Shown here: piece by piece, positions 25,845 through 33,626 of the stretch
How the letters are laid out: each line of letters opens with the position of its first letter
Numbering within the stretch: the first letter of the stretch is position 1
Assembly: GCA_035546335.1 (NCBI GenBank)
Contig: DATKDP010000055.1
Location: 20,890-84,889, forward strand
Direction: 5' to 3'
Length of the DNA: 64,000 nt
Origin: DATKDP01 sp035546335
GTDB taxonomy: Bacteria; Acidobacteriota; Thermoanaerobaculia; Gp7-AA8
Position numbers and translations under genes: made by a program
The notes under the pieces: model-generated
Database searches by the model: none
What the model was told of the DNA's origin: nothing
The model's input: the letters and a program-made list of their open reading frames with translations, nothing else

Positions 25845-27029
25845 ATGTTCGATTACCTGATCGTCGGAGGCGGCATCATCGGACTATCGGTCGCCGATGC
25901 TCTGCAGACCCGCCGGCCCGGCGCGCGCATCGCGGTGATCGAGAAGGAATCGGAGCTCGGCACGCACCAGTCGGGACACAACAGCGGCGTCATCCACTCC
26001 GGCATCTACTACACGCCCGGGAGTCGCAAGGCCGAGCTGACGCGCGAAGGGCGAGCCGATCTCGTCGCTTTCTGCCGGGAGCAGGGAATTCCGCTCCGAA
26101 TCCCGGGGAAGCTCATCGCGGCGTCGGGGCCGGAGGACATCGAACGGCTGCGGGCGCTCCAGGGAAGAGGCGTTGCGAACGGTGTCGACTGCAGGTGGTT
26201 GTCAGGCGAGCAGGCGATGGAGATCGAGCCGCACCTTCGATGCGACGCCGCCCTCTTCGTGCCTGCGGCCGGTGTCGTGGAGTTCCGCGAAGTCTGCCGG
26301 AAGCTCGGCGAGCGTCTGACGATGCGCGGCGGCACGATCCGCACGGGCTCGCCCGTCCGGTCGATCGACTCCCGCTCCTCGTCCCTCGTCGTGATCACCG
26401 GCAGCGCCGAGATCGAGGCGCGCCAGCTGATCAACTGCGCCGGACTTCACAGCGATCGCGTTGCACGGATGGCGGGAGTCGAGCCGCCGGTCAGGATCGT
26501 TCCCTTCCGGGGCGAGTATTGGTCGATTCGCGAAGAGCGTTCGTTTCTCGTGAAGGAACTCGTCTATCCGGTTCCTGATCCCCGGTTTCCCTTTCTCGGC
26601 ATCCATCTCACGCGCGGGATCGACCAGCGCGTGCATGCCGGTCCGAATGCCGTCGTCGCATGGAAGCGTGAAGGATACGACAAGCGTTCGTTTCTCCTTC
26701 GGGACACCGTGGAGACGCTTCTGTTTCGCGGCTTCTGGAAGATGGCCGGACGGCACGCCGGCAGGGGCCTCGCCGAGCTCCTCCGCTCGTCGAGCCGGCA
26801 GCTCTTCGCCCGGAGTCTGCGCAGGCTGATTCCGGAGCTGACGGAGGATGATCTCGAGTCGTTCTCGTCCGGCGTCCGCGCCCAGGCGGTGGCCCGCGAC
26901 GGTACGCTGGTCGATGACTTCCTCGTCGTCGAGAACGAGCGCACGTTTCATCTGCTCAACGTCCCCTCCCCCGCCGCCACCGCATCCCCTGCAATCGCCC
27001 GCTGGGTCGCCGCCCATTTCGAGTCGTGA
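25845..27029 (+). CDS. lhgO: L-2-hydroxyglutarate oxidase
   Basis: A 394-residue FAD enzyme of the DAO family. FAD fold: FDYLIVGGGIIGLSVADAL at 2-20. Then the LhgO-typical HQSGHNSGVIHSGIYY at about 45-60, INCAGLHSDRVA near 195, PFRGEYW near 220 and NVPSPAATASPAIA near the C-terminus. The family oxidises L-2-hydroxyglutarate to 2-oxoglutarate, passing electrons to the respiratory chain or oxygen. It sits 14 nt after the fused E1 gene, so the two may be cotranscribed; both handle 2-oxoacid metabolism. Confidence 0.9.
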   Translation: MFDYLIVGGGIIGLSVADALQTRRPGARIAVIEKESELGTHQSGHNSGVIHSGIYYTPGSRKAELTREGRADLVAFCREQGIPLRIPGKLIAASGPEDIERLRALQGRGVANGVDCRWLSGEQAMEIEPHLRCDAALFVPAAGVVEFREVCRKLGERLTMRGGTIRTGSPVRSIDSRSSSLVVITGSAEIEARQLINCAGLHSDRVARMAGVEPPVRIVPFRGEYWSIREERSFLVKELVYPVPDPRFPFLGIHLTRGIDQRVHAGPNAVVAWKREGYDKRSFLLRDTVETLLFRGFWKMAGRHAGRGLAELLRSSSRQLFARSLRRLIPELTEDDLESFSSGVRAQAVARDGTLVDDFLVVENERTFHLLNVPSPAATASPAIARWVAAHFES

Positions 27030-27033
27030 AAGG

Positions 27034-27106
27034 AGAGCGGGCGTCCCGCGCCCGCCCCTGCTTCACGCAGGCCACACGCCACCACGAGGCGTCCCGCGCC
27101 CGCTCT
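27034..27106. repeat. Paired GCGGGCG hairpins after lhgO
   Basis: Two copies of GGCGTCCCGCGCCCGC, the first preceded by AGAGC and the second followed by TCT, form individual hairpins and also face each other. They may act as a terminator for lhgO. Confidence 0.5.
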
Positions 27107-27111
27107 CATGC

Positions 27112-27117
27112 GATACT
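27112..27117 (+). promoter_or_regulatory. -10 box 8 nt before the 27126 start
   Basis: GATACT, preceded by TGC (extended -10), lies 8 nt before ATG 27126 with no ribosome site. Confidence 0.45.
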
Positions 27118-27125
27118 GATTGCCG

Positions 27126-27332
27126 ATGCGTGCGCGCGACACGACGGAAACTGCTGCGGAGATTCAGGAAGAGCTGCATCGAAAGCTCGGTCCGGGCGGT
27201 CGTGTCGAGCTCGCGATGCGGATGAGTGAGCTGGCGCACGAGTTCGCAAAGTCGGGAGTGAGAAATCGGAATCCCGCCCTCAGCGACTCGCAGGTGATGC
27301 GCGAGCTGGCTCGCGTCCTGTACGGTAGATGA
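27126..27332 (+). CDS. Small partner protein of nucleotidyltransferase
   Basis: A 68-residue, mostly helical charged protein (TETAAEIQEELHRKLGPG, MRMSELAHEFAKSGVR). I do not recognise the family. It overlaps the nucleotidyltransferase gene by four nt (ATGA), which points to a two-gene unit like many toxin-antitoxin or HEPN/MNT-style pairs. The start is supported by the -10 box 8 nt upstream; a TTG at 27120 is also open. Confidence 0.6.
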   Translation: MRARDTTETAAEIQEELHRKLGPGGRVELAMRMSELAHEFAKSGVRNRNPALSDSQVMRELARVLYGR

Positions 27333-27895
27333 CGGTCGACGACTTTTTCGCCCGCCTCATCAGCGCACTGGAGCATTCCGGGGTGCCGTACATGATCACC
27401 GGATCGTACGCCAGCGCCGCACACGGCATTCCGAGGGCGACCAACGATATCGACATCGTGATAGCTCCGACGAAGAAGTCACTGGTCGCGCTCCTTCGTG
27501 AGTTTCCGGACCAGAAATACTATGCCGATGAGCTCCACGCCCTCGACGCACTGGAGCGGAAGTCGCAGTTCAACGTGATCGACTTCACGACCTCGTGGAA
27601 AGCGGATTTCATCATTCGGAAGAACCGCGAATACAGCGAGGTGGAGTTTGCCCGGCGTCGCCGTCACTCCATAGCCGGACTCTCAGTCGAGCTCGCATCC
27701 GCCGAAGACGTCCTGATCTCCAAACTCGAGTCCGCAAAGCTCGGTGATTCCGAAAGGCAGATCGAAGATGGCGCCGGAATCATCCGCAGGCAGGGTGACT
27801 TCCTCGACCGCGAGTATGTCGAGCGATGGGTGCGCGAGCTCGATCTTGAAGAGCAGTGGCGCAAAGCTCTCGACAGATCCGAAGCGACCGAATGA
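27329..27895 (+). CDS. Nucleotidyltransferase-fold protein
   Basis: A 188-residue protein with the nucleotidyltransferase signature GSYASAAHGIPRATNDIDIVI (about residues 24-44): Gly-Ser followed by DID. A third acidic residue is probable in FNVIDF near 87-92. Resembles AbiEii/MNT-like or small-protein nucleotidyltransferases seen next to short partner genes. It may be a toxin or modifier controlled by the 68-residue protein with which it is coupled. The substrate is unknown. Its 3' end meets a Gfo/Idh/MocA remnant. Confidence 0.75.
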   Translation: MTVDDFFARLISALEHSGVPYMITGSYASAAHGIPRATNDIDIVIAPTKKSLVALLREFPDQKYYADELHALDALERKSQFNVIDFTTSWKADFIIRKNREYSEVEFARRRRHSIAGLSVELASAEDVLISKLESAKLGDSERQIEDGAGIIRRQGDFLDREYVERWVRELDLEEQWRKALDRSEATE

Positions 27896-27899
27896 CTGC

Positions 27900-28076
27900 A
27901 TCATCGGGGACAAAGAGCCGGAGCCATCGGGGTGGGAGGGGCTCGCCGACGTGCGCATCATCGAGGCGCTCTACCATTCGGCCGAGACGTGGCGCGCCGT
28001 CACGATCCCGGCCATCGAGAAAACGAAACGCCGCACGCTCCGCCAGGAGATCCGAGTCAGCGCTCCCCAGCGGTGA
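27900..28076 (+). pseudogene. C-terminal remnant of Gfo/Idh/MocA-family dehydrogenase
   Basis: The frame reads GLADVRIIEALYHSAETW, then AVTIPAIEKTKR, closely like the last 45 residues of Gfo/Idh/MocA oxidoreductases. The rest of the gene is missing, replaced by the nucleotidyltransferase unit. This suggests the accessory pair inserted here with loss of a host gene. Confidence 0.65.
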
Positions 28077-28098
28077 GTGAGTGTTCGCGTAACATTTG

Positions 28099-28127
28099 TT
28101 GACCTGACCAGAGGTCTGGTTTATATT
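28099..28127 (+). promoter_or_regulatory. Sigma-70-type promoter of the Phd/PIN module
   Basis: TTGACC (28099-28104), a 17-nt spacer and TATATT (28122-28127). The ATG at 28135 is 7 nt further, so the mRNA should be leaderless. GACCT and AGGTC within the spacer form an inverted repeat that may be the operator. Confidence 0.7.
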
Positions 28128-28134
28128 CTTTTCA

Positions 28135-28371
28135 ATGCCAACCACGGTGAATGTCCAGGAGGCAAAGACCCAGCTGTCGCGTCTGCTATTTCTGGTCGAG
28201 GCGGGCGAGGAAGTGATCATCGCGCGCTACGGCAAGCCCATCGCGCGCTTGGTGCGGGCAGCTCCACCTGTCCCCGACCGCCGCCCAGGCAGCTGGCGAG
28301 AGAGTCTTCGGATCGCCGATGATTTCGACGACGAGATCGGGGAGGAGTGGCTGGAGCCGCTCGAACCGTGA
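28135..28371 (+). CDS. Phd/YefM-family antitoxin
   Basis: A 78-residue antitoxin. VNVQEAKTQLSRLLFLVEAGEEVIIARYGKPIARLV is the Phd/YefM DNA-binding fold (quoted in parts: VNVQEAKTQLSRLL, GEEVIIARYGKPIA). The acidic C-terminal tail (DDFDDEIGEEW) should neutralise the toxin. It overlaps the PIN gene by four nt (GTGA). Confidence 0.9.
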   Translation: MPTTVNVQEAKTQLSRLLFLVEAGEEVIIARYGKPIARLVRAAPPVPDRRPGSWRESLRIADDFDDEIGEEWLEPLEP

Positions 28372-28754
28372 GACTCCTGATCGACACACACGCCATGCTG
28401 TGGTGGTTGCGGGACGACGAGCGGCTGTCCCATCGCGCTCGCAGCATTCTCGGGGACGGCCGCAGCGAACTGTTATGGAGCATAGCGAGCTCGTGGGAGA
28501 TCGCGGTGAAGCTGCGCACGGGCAAGCTCGAGATCGATCGACCGCTGACGCGCCTGTTCGCCGACCTGGTCAGCGAACAGGGTGTCGAGGTGGTTCCAGT
28601 AGGTCATGAGCACTGCACGCGCCTGGCCGATCTTCCACTTCATCACCGGGATCCTTTTGATCGCATGCTGGTGGTCCAGGCGCAGGAAGCGGGCGTGCCA
28701 ATCCTGACCGCGGATCCAAAGCTGGCAGCCTACGATATCGAATTGCTCTGGTGA
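28368..28754 (+). CDS. PIN-domain toxin of Phd-linked module
   Basis: A 128-residue PIN toxin. It begins with RLLIDTHAMLWWL (Asp5), with the Glu in SIASSWEIAVKLRTGKL and Asp in HHRDPFDRMLVVQAQ and ILTADPKL. This is the variant of VapC-type ribonuclease paired with Phd-like antitoxins. GTG start overlaps the antitoxin stop. The module has its own promoter and probable operator. Confidence 0.9.
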   Translation: MRLLIDTHAMLWWLRDDERLSHRARSILGDGRSELLWSIASSWEIAVKLRTGKLEIDRPLTRLFADLVSEQGVEVVPVGHEHCTRLADLPLHHRDPFDRMLVVQAQEAGVPILTADPKLAAYDIELLW

Positions 28755-28835
28755 GTAAGCTTCCGATTGTAGGTCTAAGAGCCCGCCAGGAGTCACGCCG
28801 GATGAACATAGGCCACCGGACCCCGGAACAGTGCC

Positions 28836-29807
28836 TCAGATCCCGGCGAGCAACCGCTCTTCGAAGGCGTAGTCGACCGCGCGACGGGGCTGCGTCCGAT
28901 ACCACGCGAAGCCCGCACGCAACGCCTCTTCGAAATCCGTCAGGGTGACACCCAGAACGCGCGGCGCCTTCTCCACCACCTCGGTGATCGGTGAGATGTC
29001 GAGGTACTCGCCGAAGTAAAGGTTGCCGGTGAAGGGGTGGCCGCCCGCAGCGTGGATGCGATCGCGAGGAATCGCCACGAACCTTGGCGTCACGCCGGCG
29101 GTTCGCGCCAGCGCCTCGACGAAGGCTCGCTGCGCGATCGGTGACTCGTGTCCGATGTTGAACGCCTCGCCAGCCGCCTCGGGCACTTCGATCGCGCGCA
29201 CGCACGCTTCTGCGACGTCGTCGACGAAGGCCCACTGCATCAGTTGCTCGCCGCCGTCCGGCAGGATGATCGGACGGCCATCGAGCAGCCGGTCCCAAAA
29301 GAACTGCTCGCGGTAGAACGGCTGTCGCGGCCCATGGACGAACGGCGGGCGGAACGTCGTGACCGGAAGGCCGGTCTCGTCCGAGAGGCGGAAGAGCGCG
29401 CGCTCACTCGATGCCTTCTGTTGGACATAGGCCACGGGATGGTCGTCCGGGGCAAGAGGGTCGCTCTCGCGCCGGTTGAATCCCGTGCCGTAGACGGCGA
29501 TGCTCGACATGAAAACGTAACGGTGAAGGTCAGGGCCCGCACTGCGCGCGGCGGCCTCGACCTGCTCCGCCGTCGTCCCTTTCTGCCAGTCGTACGCCGT
29601 GTCGAAGACGACCTCGAACGCTCCGCCACGGAGCAGCCGCTCAATCGCCGCCAGGTCGCCGCGGTCCGCCTGAAGGTTGTGAATCGAGGGACCGAGATCG
29701 TGATGGTCCCGCCGGTGGAGAACGGTGACGTCGTGTCCTCGCGCCGAAAGGCGCCGTACGATCTCCCTTCCCATGAACTCGATGCCGCCGATCACCAGAA
29801 TGCGCAT
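28836..29807 (-). CDS. NAD-dependent epimerase/dehydratase (SDR) family protein
   Basis: A 323-residue extended SDR enzyme. The nucleotide-binding start is RILVIGGIEFMGREIVRRL, a GxxFxG variant. The catalytic Tyr/Lys region is SSIAVYGTG and AYVQQKASSE (YxxxK, as YVQQK). FRPPFVHGP and AFNIGHE are typical of sugar-nucleotide or mRNA-stability-type SDRs. Substrate unknown. ATG at 29807 follows TATAAT by 7 nt; ATG at 29816 is unlikely. Confidence 0.85.
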   Translation of the reverse strand: MRILVIGGIEFMGREIVRRLSARGHDVTVLHRRDHHDLGPSIHNLQADRGDLAAIERLLRGGAFEVVFDTAYDWQKGTTAEQVEAAARSAGPDLHRYVFMSSIAVYGTGFNRRESDPLAPDDHPVAYVQQKASSERALFRLSDETGLPVTTFRPPFVHGPRQPFYREQFFWDRLLDGRPIILPDGGEQLMQWAFVDDVAEACVRAIEVPEAAGEAFNIGHESPIAQRAFVEALARTAGVTPRFVAIPRDRIHAAGGHPFTGNLYFGEYLDISPITEVVEKAPRVLGVTLTDFEEALRAGFAWYRTQPRRAVDYAFEERLLAGI

Positions 29808-29814
29808 GACGTGC

Positions 29815-29820
29815 ATTATA
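29815..29820 (-). promoter_or_regulatory. Consensus -10 box of the epimerase gene
   Basis: TATAAT on the minus strand ends 7 nt before ATG 29807, predicting a leaderless mRNA. Confidence 0.6.
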
Positions 29821-29874
29821 GGCGCTTGAAAACCGAAGTCTGAGGATTCGTCTCTCAGAGTTTGATCATAGAAA

Positions 29875-30078
29875 CCGGGCGCGGGCTCGGGCACGGGCTC
29901 GGGCACGGGTGGCTCACTCGGTCGGAGGCGGGATCTGATCAATTTGGTCAGTATCTGTGCGATCCGGTCGAGAAAGGCCTTGTTGTCATGCGGAGGACCG
30001 AGATATTCAATCCCGACCAGGTCAGTCCCGAAGCAGACAACCGCCGCCTTTCCCGGGCCCGAGCCCGAGCCCGGTTTT
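29875..30078. repeat. GGGCTC/GGGCAC hexamer array and inverted partner (H10)
   Basis: CGGGCTCGGGCAC words at 29875-29912 face GCCCGAGCCCGAGCCCGG at about 30057-30074, bracketed by AAACCGGG and CCCGGTTTTT. The 140 nt between carries a minus-strand frame (KAAVVCFGTDLVGIEYLGPP) that looks like a short gene remnant of unknown family. This period is 6, unlike the 7-base arrays elsewhere. Confidence 0.65.
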
Positions 30079-30168
30079 TAACTCTCAAATTTCAAATATT
30101 CTTGGGTAGGACTCGCGATAGGCGCTGATGATGGTGTTGCCGGCGTAACCTTTCGCGCGGCTTCCGGT

Positions 30169-30174
30169 TATAAC
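30169..30174 (+). promoter_or_regulatory. -10 box of the ECF sigma gene
   Basis: TATAAC lies 9 nt before ATG 30184 with no ribosome site, again suggesting a leaderless mRNA. Confidence 0.5.
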
Positions 30175-30183
30175 TTCTGAAGC

Positions 30184-30765
30184 ATGGATGCGAGCGAACA
30201 GGCTCTGGTCGAGGCGGCGAAGAGGGATCCCGCGCGCTTCGCTCCCCTTTACGAGACGCATTTCGAGCGCATCTACGCCTTCATCGTCCGCAGGGTCCGC
30301 GATCGAAGCCTCGCCGAAGACCTCACGGCCGATGTGTTTCGCCGCGCGCTCGCGGGCATTGGAGGATTCGAGTGGCGCGGCGTCCCCTTTTCCGCATGGC
30401 TCTACCGGATCGCCGCGAACGAGATCGTGAATCATGCGAGCCGGAGCGCGCGCGAGCGTGGACCGACTGAGGGCACCGGGCCGGTCTCCGGCAAGAGAAC
30501 GGGCGAAACCATGAACGATAGCGCGCAGGAGGGCACGATCGACATCACGGATGAGATCGAAAGGGCCGAACATCGCGCCACCCTCTTCCGTCACGTCGAC
30601 GCTCTGCCGCCCGACCAGCGCCGCGTCGTCGTGATGCGTTTCGCCGAGGAGAGGAGCGTTCGCGAGATTGCCGCCGAGCTCGGGCGCAGCGAAGGGGCGA
30701 TCAAACAACTTCAGTGGAGAGCGCTGCAGACGCTGCGCTCACGGATGGGACCGAGTCATGGCTGA
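30184..30765 (+). CDS. ECF-type RNA polymerase sigma factor
   Basis: A 193-residue sigma-70 family factor. Region 2 has FAPLYETHFERIYAFIVRRV and DLTADVFRRAL, then FSAWLYRIAANEIVNHAS. A 30-residue linker follows. Region 4 reads LPPDQRRVVVMRFAEERSVREI and the helix-turn-helix ELGRSEGAIKQLQWRAL. No anti-sigma factor of a known type is adjacent. Instead the next gene overlaps by 8 nt and encodes a VOC protein. Confidence 0.92.
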   Translation: MDASEQALVEAAKRDPARFAPLYETHFERIYAFIVRRVRDRSLAEDLTADVFRRALAGIGGFEWRGVPFSAWLYRIAANEIVNHASRSARERGPTEGTGPVSGKRTGETMNDSAQEGTIDITDEIERAEHRATLFRHVDALPPDQRRVVVMRFAEERSVREIAAELGRSEGAIKQLQWRALQTLRSRMGPSHG

Positions 30766-31699
30766 GCGAGACCGCTTCGAGCTGCTCGACGAGATGATCG
30801 GCGCGATCCTCGCCGGCACCCCTCCGCCTGCCATCGAGCCGGAGGTGGCTCTTCTCGCGCTCATCGCAGCCGATCTGCGCGATCTGCCCGATCCGCGCTT
30901 CAGGACTCGCCTGCGAAGAGAATTGATTCCAACAGAGGAGGACGTCATGGAGATGACAGCCACTGCAGTGACGGTCAGGCCTTATTTCATCGTCGATGGG
31001 GCGGATCATCTGATCGCGTTCCTCGAGCAGGCATTCGATGCCGAAGTTCTCGTGCGGGTGCCCGCACCCCGGGGAACGGTCATGCACGCGGCGGTGCGCG
31101 TCGGCGATTCGATCGTGGAGATGGGAGACGCCGGCGGGCAGTGGAAACCTCTCGCGGCACCGCTGCACGTCTACATCGACGACGTGGACGAAGCCTACCG
31201 GAGGGCGATCGCCGCGGGCGCCACTTCGCTCTACGAGCCGATGGATCAGCCGTATGGCGACCGTGAAGCGGGCGTAGTCGACCGATTCGGGATCGAGTGG
31301 TTCCTCGCCACGCATCTCGAAGGGGGACCTCGCCCGCCCGGCTTCGGTACCGTGACCAGCGGTTTCCGGGCCGCCGGAGCGGAGCGGATGCTCGAGTTCC
31401 TCGAGAAAGCCTTCGGCGCCGTGCTCGTCTCACGCAGCGGTTCCGAGACGATCGCGCATGCCGAGATCCTCCTCGGGAAGACGATGATCGAGCTGAGCGA
31501 GGCGCACGGACGGTGGGGACCTACCGAGGGAGGGTTCCATCTCTTCGTCGACGACTGCGACGCCGTCTATGCCGAAGCGCTGCGCGCCGGAGCGACCTCG
31601 ATGTATGCGCCGGAAGACAAGCCCTACGGCGAGCGATCGGCGGGGGTGACCGACCCGTGGGGGAATCAGTGGTTCATCGCCACGCCGATCGCACGGTGA
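30758..31699 (+). CDS. Sigma-coupled protein: N-terminal helical domain plus two VOC domains
   Basis: A 313-residue protein. Residues 1-60 are an acidic helical segment (LLDEMIGAILAG, then LPDPRFRTRLRREL), which resembles the cytoplasmic tail of sigma-linked regulators. Two PhnB-like VOC/glyoxalase domains follow at about 68-185 and 195-312, each with the FLEQAF/FLEKAF helix and a closing DRFGIEWFLA or DPWGNQWFIA strand. VOC proteins bind small ligands or metals. The start at 30758 overlaps the ECF sigma stop by 8 nt, so they are coupled. It may sense a ligand and control the sigma factor. Confidence 0.8.
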   Translation: MAERDRFELLDEMIGAILAGTPPPAIEPEVALLALIAADLRDLPDPRFRTRLRRELIPTEEDVMEMTATAVTVRPYFIVDGADHLIAFLEQAFDAEVLVRVPAPRGTVMHAAVRVGDSIVEMGDAGGQWKPLAAPLHVYIDDVDEAYRRAIAAGATSLYEPMDQPYGDREAGVVDRFGIEWFLATHLEGGPRPPGFGTVTSGFRAAGAERMLEFLEKAFGAVLVSRSGSETIAHAEILLGKTMIELSEAHGRWGPTEGGFHLFVDDCDAVYAEALRAGATSMYAPEDKPYGERSAGVTDPWGNQWFIATPIAR

Positions 31700-31876
31700 G
31701 CTCGCGAACGCTACGAACGCCGATCCCGCGATGGTAAGCTCCTACGTTCCGAATCCGCGCGCCCGGTCTCGTCTGGCCAACGACCGTGCCAGGCTATCCC
31801 GACTTGTTGATCGATTGGACGAGACGGGTCACCGAGGTTGACAAACCCGCCGGCGGATCATGAAGCTGCGCGGCCA

Positions 31877-31984
31877 TCAGCCGCCGCTCTCGGCAATCCT
31901 CGCCTTCACCAGTTTCCGCACGAGCGCAGCCGGCAGCGGATGATCCGGCTGAAAGCGGATCGTCCCTTTGCTCGTATCCCTCAC
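31877..31984 (-). pseudogene. C-terminal remnant of DUF1801-type protein
   Basis: A 35-codon frame: RDTSKGTIRFQPDHPLPAAL followed by VRKLVKARIAES. This matches the C-terminal end of DUF1801 proteins, which normally have about 110-140 residues. A GTG overlaps the helicase stop (GTGA), so it may still be translated. The remaining 31700-31876 spacer holds nothing I recognise. Confidence 0.5.
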
Positions 31985-33480
31985 GGGCGACGGCGCTCGC
32001 GGCGCGCCCGGTCGTTCCGACGGTTCGTCACGGAAGCAGCCGATCCAGGAGCACGGACGGGCGCCGAGCCGCGACCGCCGGCTCGTGAAGCCGCCGGCGA
32101 GGACGATCGCGACGTCTCCTGCCGCGGCGCGCTCGATCTGCGGTGGTCCCTCGATACGGCACCGGCCGGACGATTCGCCGGCGCTCCACGCCCGGATGGT
32201 GTCGCCGTTCCGCGCGATCCCGCGGCTTGCGAAACTCCCCCCGATGCCGCCCGTCTGTCCGCTTTGGCCTTCGCGCGTGCGCGATCCTCGGCCTTCTTTG
32301 CACGGATCGCGGCAATGCGCTCCTGGATCGGAATCTCCAGCCTCTGGGCAGGCTTTTGTGCGTAGTCGAAATCGGGCACCGTGACCCTCGGCAGACGCTT
32401 CCCGATCGCACGCTCGATCGCACGGAGATCACCCTCTTCATCAGGGGCAACGAAGGTGATGGCATCGCCTGTCAACTCCGCACGCGCCGTCCGGCCGACG
32501 CGATGGATGTAGTCCTCCGGGACGTTCGGGACGTCGAAGTTCACCACGTGCGAGAGGGCCTCGACGTCGATGCCGCGCGCCGCTATGTCGGTGGCGACGA
32601 GAATGCGATACCTCCCCGATTTGAAACCAGCCAGCGCTTCGGTGCGCTGCACCTGACTGCGGTTGCCGTGAATCCGTGCGACATTCACCTTCTGTCGCTC
32701 GAGCTGCTCGAAGACGCGGTTGGCGCGGTGTTTGGTACGGGTGAAAACTATCGCGCTCCGGATCTCGCCGCGCTCCAGGAGGGTTTCGAGCAGTGGCATT
32801 TTCGATTCCTGTGATACGGGGAAAACCGTCTGAGCGATGCCGATCGCCGGCTCTGCCCTTCGCTCGATCGAGATCATCGCCGGATTCCTGAGCATCTCGC
32901 GCGAAAGGGCGACGATCGGCGGCGGCAGCGTGGCCGAGAAGAAGAGCGTCTGGCGCTTCGAGGGCAGATGCTTCAACACGCGGCGGATGTCGGGAAGGAA
33001 TCCCATATCCAGCATCCGGTCGGCTTCGTCGAGCACGAGGATCTCCAGGCCATCGAGCTTCGCGTAGCTGTGGCGAAAATGATCGAGCAGACGTCCCGGT
33101 GTGGCCACGAGCACATCGACGCCGCTGCGGAAGGCATGCTCCTGCGGCCCCATGCCGACGCCGCCATAGACGGCCGCCCCGGAGATCGGCGTATGGACGG
33201 CGAGCTCGCGGAGATGCTGGTCGATCTGCGCGGCCAGCTCCCTCGTCGGCGTCAGGATCAGAGCCCGCGTCGTGCCGCGCTTCTTTCCCATGAGCCGGTG
33301 AAGGATGGGCAACAGAAAGGCCGCGGTCTTTCCGCTGCCGGTCGCCGCTGCCGCGAGGACATCCTTGCCTGCCATAGCGGGAGGGATTGCATCGTTCTGA
33401 ATCGGCGTGGGACGCGCGAAGCCCAGCTCTCTGATTCCGCGCAGCAGGTCACTGTGAAGTCCAAATGAGGAAAATGGCAT
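31981..33480 (-). CDS. rhlE: DEAD-box RNA helicase, RhlE type
   Basis: A 499-residue RNA helicase. Motifs in order: Q motif PTPIQNDAIP (25-34), Walker A ATGSGKT (46-52), PTRELAAQ (about 78-85), DEAD (151-154), SAT (182-184), IVFTRTKHRA, ATDIAARGIDV and HRVGRTAR. The C-terminal tail (about 380-499) is Arg/Ala/Ser rich and disordered, as in RhlE proteins that bind structured RNA. The start at 33480 precedes the Q motif; SD AAAGGAAAG-like lies 8 nt upstream. Upstream is a GAGCGGG hairpin. Confidence 0.93.
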   Translation of the reverse strand: MPFSSFGLHSDLLRGIRELGFARPTPIQNDAIPPAMAGKDVLAAAATGSGKTAAFLLPILHRLMGKKRGTTRALILTPTRELAAQIDQHLRELAVHTPISGAAVYGGVGMGPQEHAFRSGVDVLVATPGRLLDHFRHSYAKLDGLEILVLDEADRMLDMGFLPDIRRVLKHLPSKRQTLFFSATLPPPIVALSREMLRNPAMISIERRAEPAIGIAQTVFPVSQESKMPLLETLLERGEIRSAIVFTRTKHRANRVFEQLERQKVNVARIHGNRSQVQRTEALAGFKSGRYRILVATDIAARGIDVEALSHVVNFDVPNVPEDYIHRVGRTARAELTGDAITFVAPDEEGDLRAIERAIGKRLPRVTVPDFDYAQKPAQRLEIPIQERIAAIRAKKAEDRARAKAKADRRAASGGVSQAAGSRGTATPSGRGAPANRPAGAVSRDHRRSSAPRQETSRSSSPAASRAGGRGSAPVRAPGSAASVTNRRNDRARRERRRP

Positions 33481-33547
33481 CGTCTTCTTTCCTTGTCGGT
33501 GGCGATTTCTCAGCCGGCAGCAGGCCGGTGGGGCGCGGTTTTTTCGA

Positions 33548-33567
33548 CTCGCGCACGAGCGGGTCGG
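33548..33567. terminator. GAGCGGG hairpin between SpeE-like gene and helicase
   Basis: GAGCGGG, a 6-nt loop and CCCGCTC form a 7-bp stem in the 146-nt spacer. No T-run follows, so terminator function is uncertain. Confidence 0.35.
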
Positions 33568-33626
33568 AGCCCGCTCTCCAGAAGCGACGGATTGTCTCAC
33601 AGTTTGGCCGCCTCCCGAGGTCAGCG

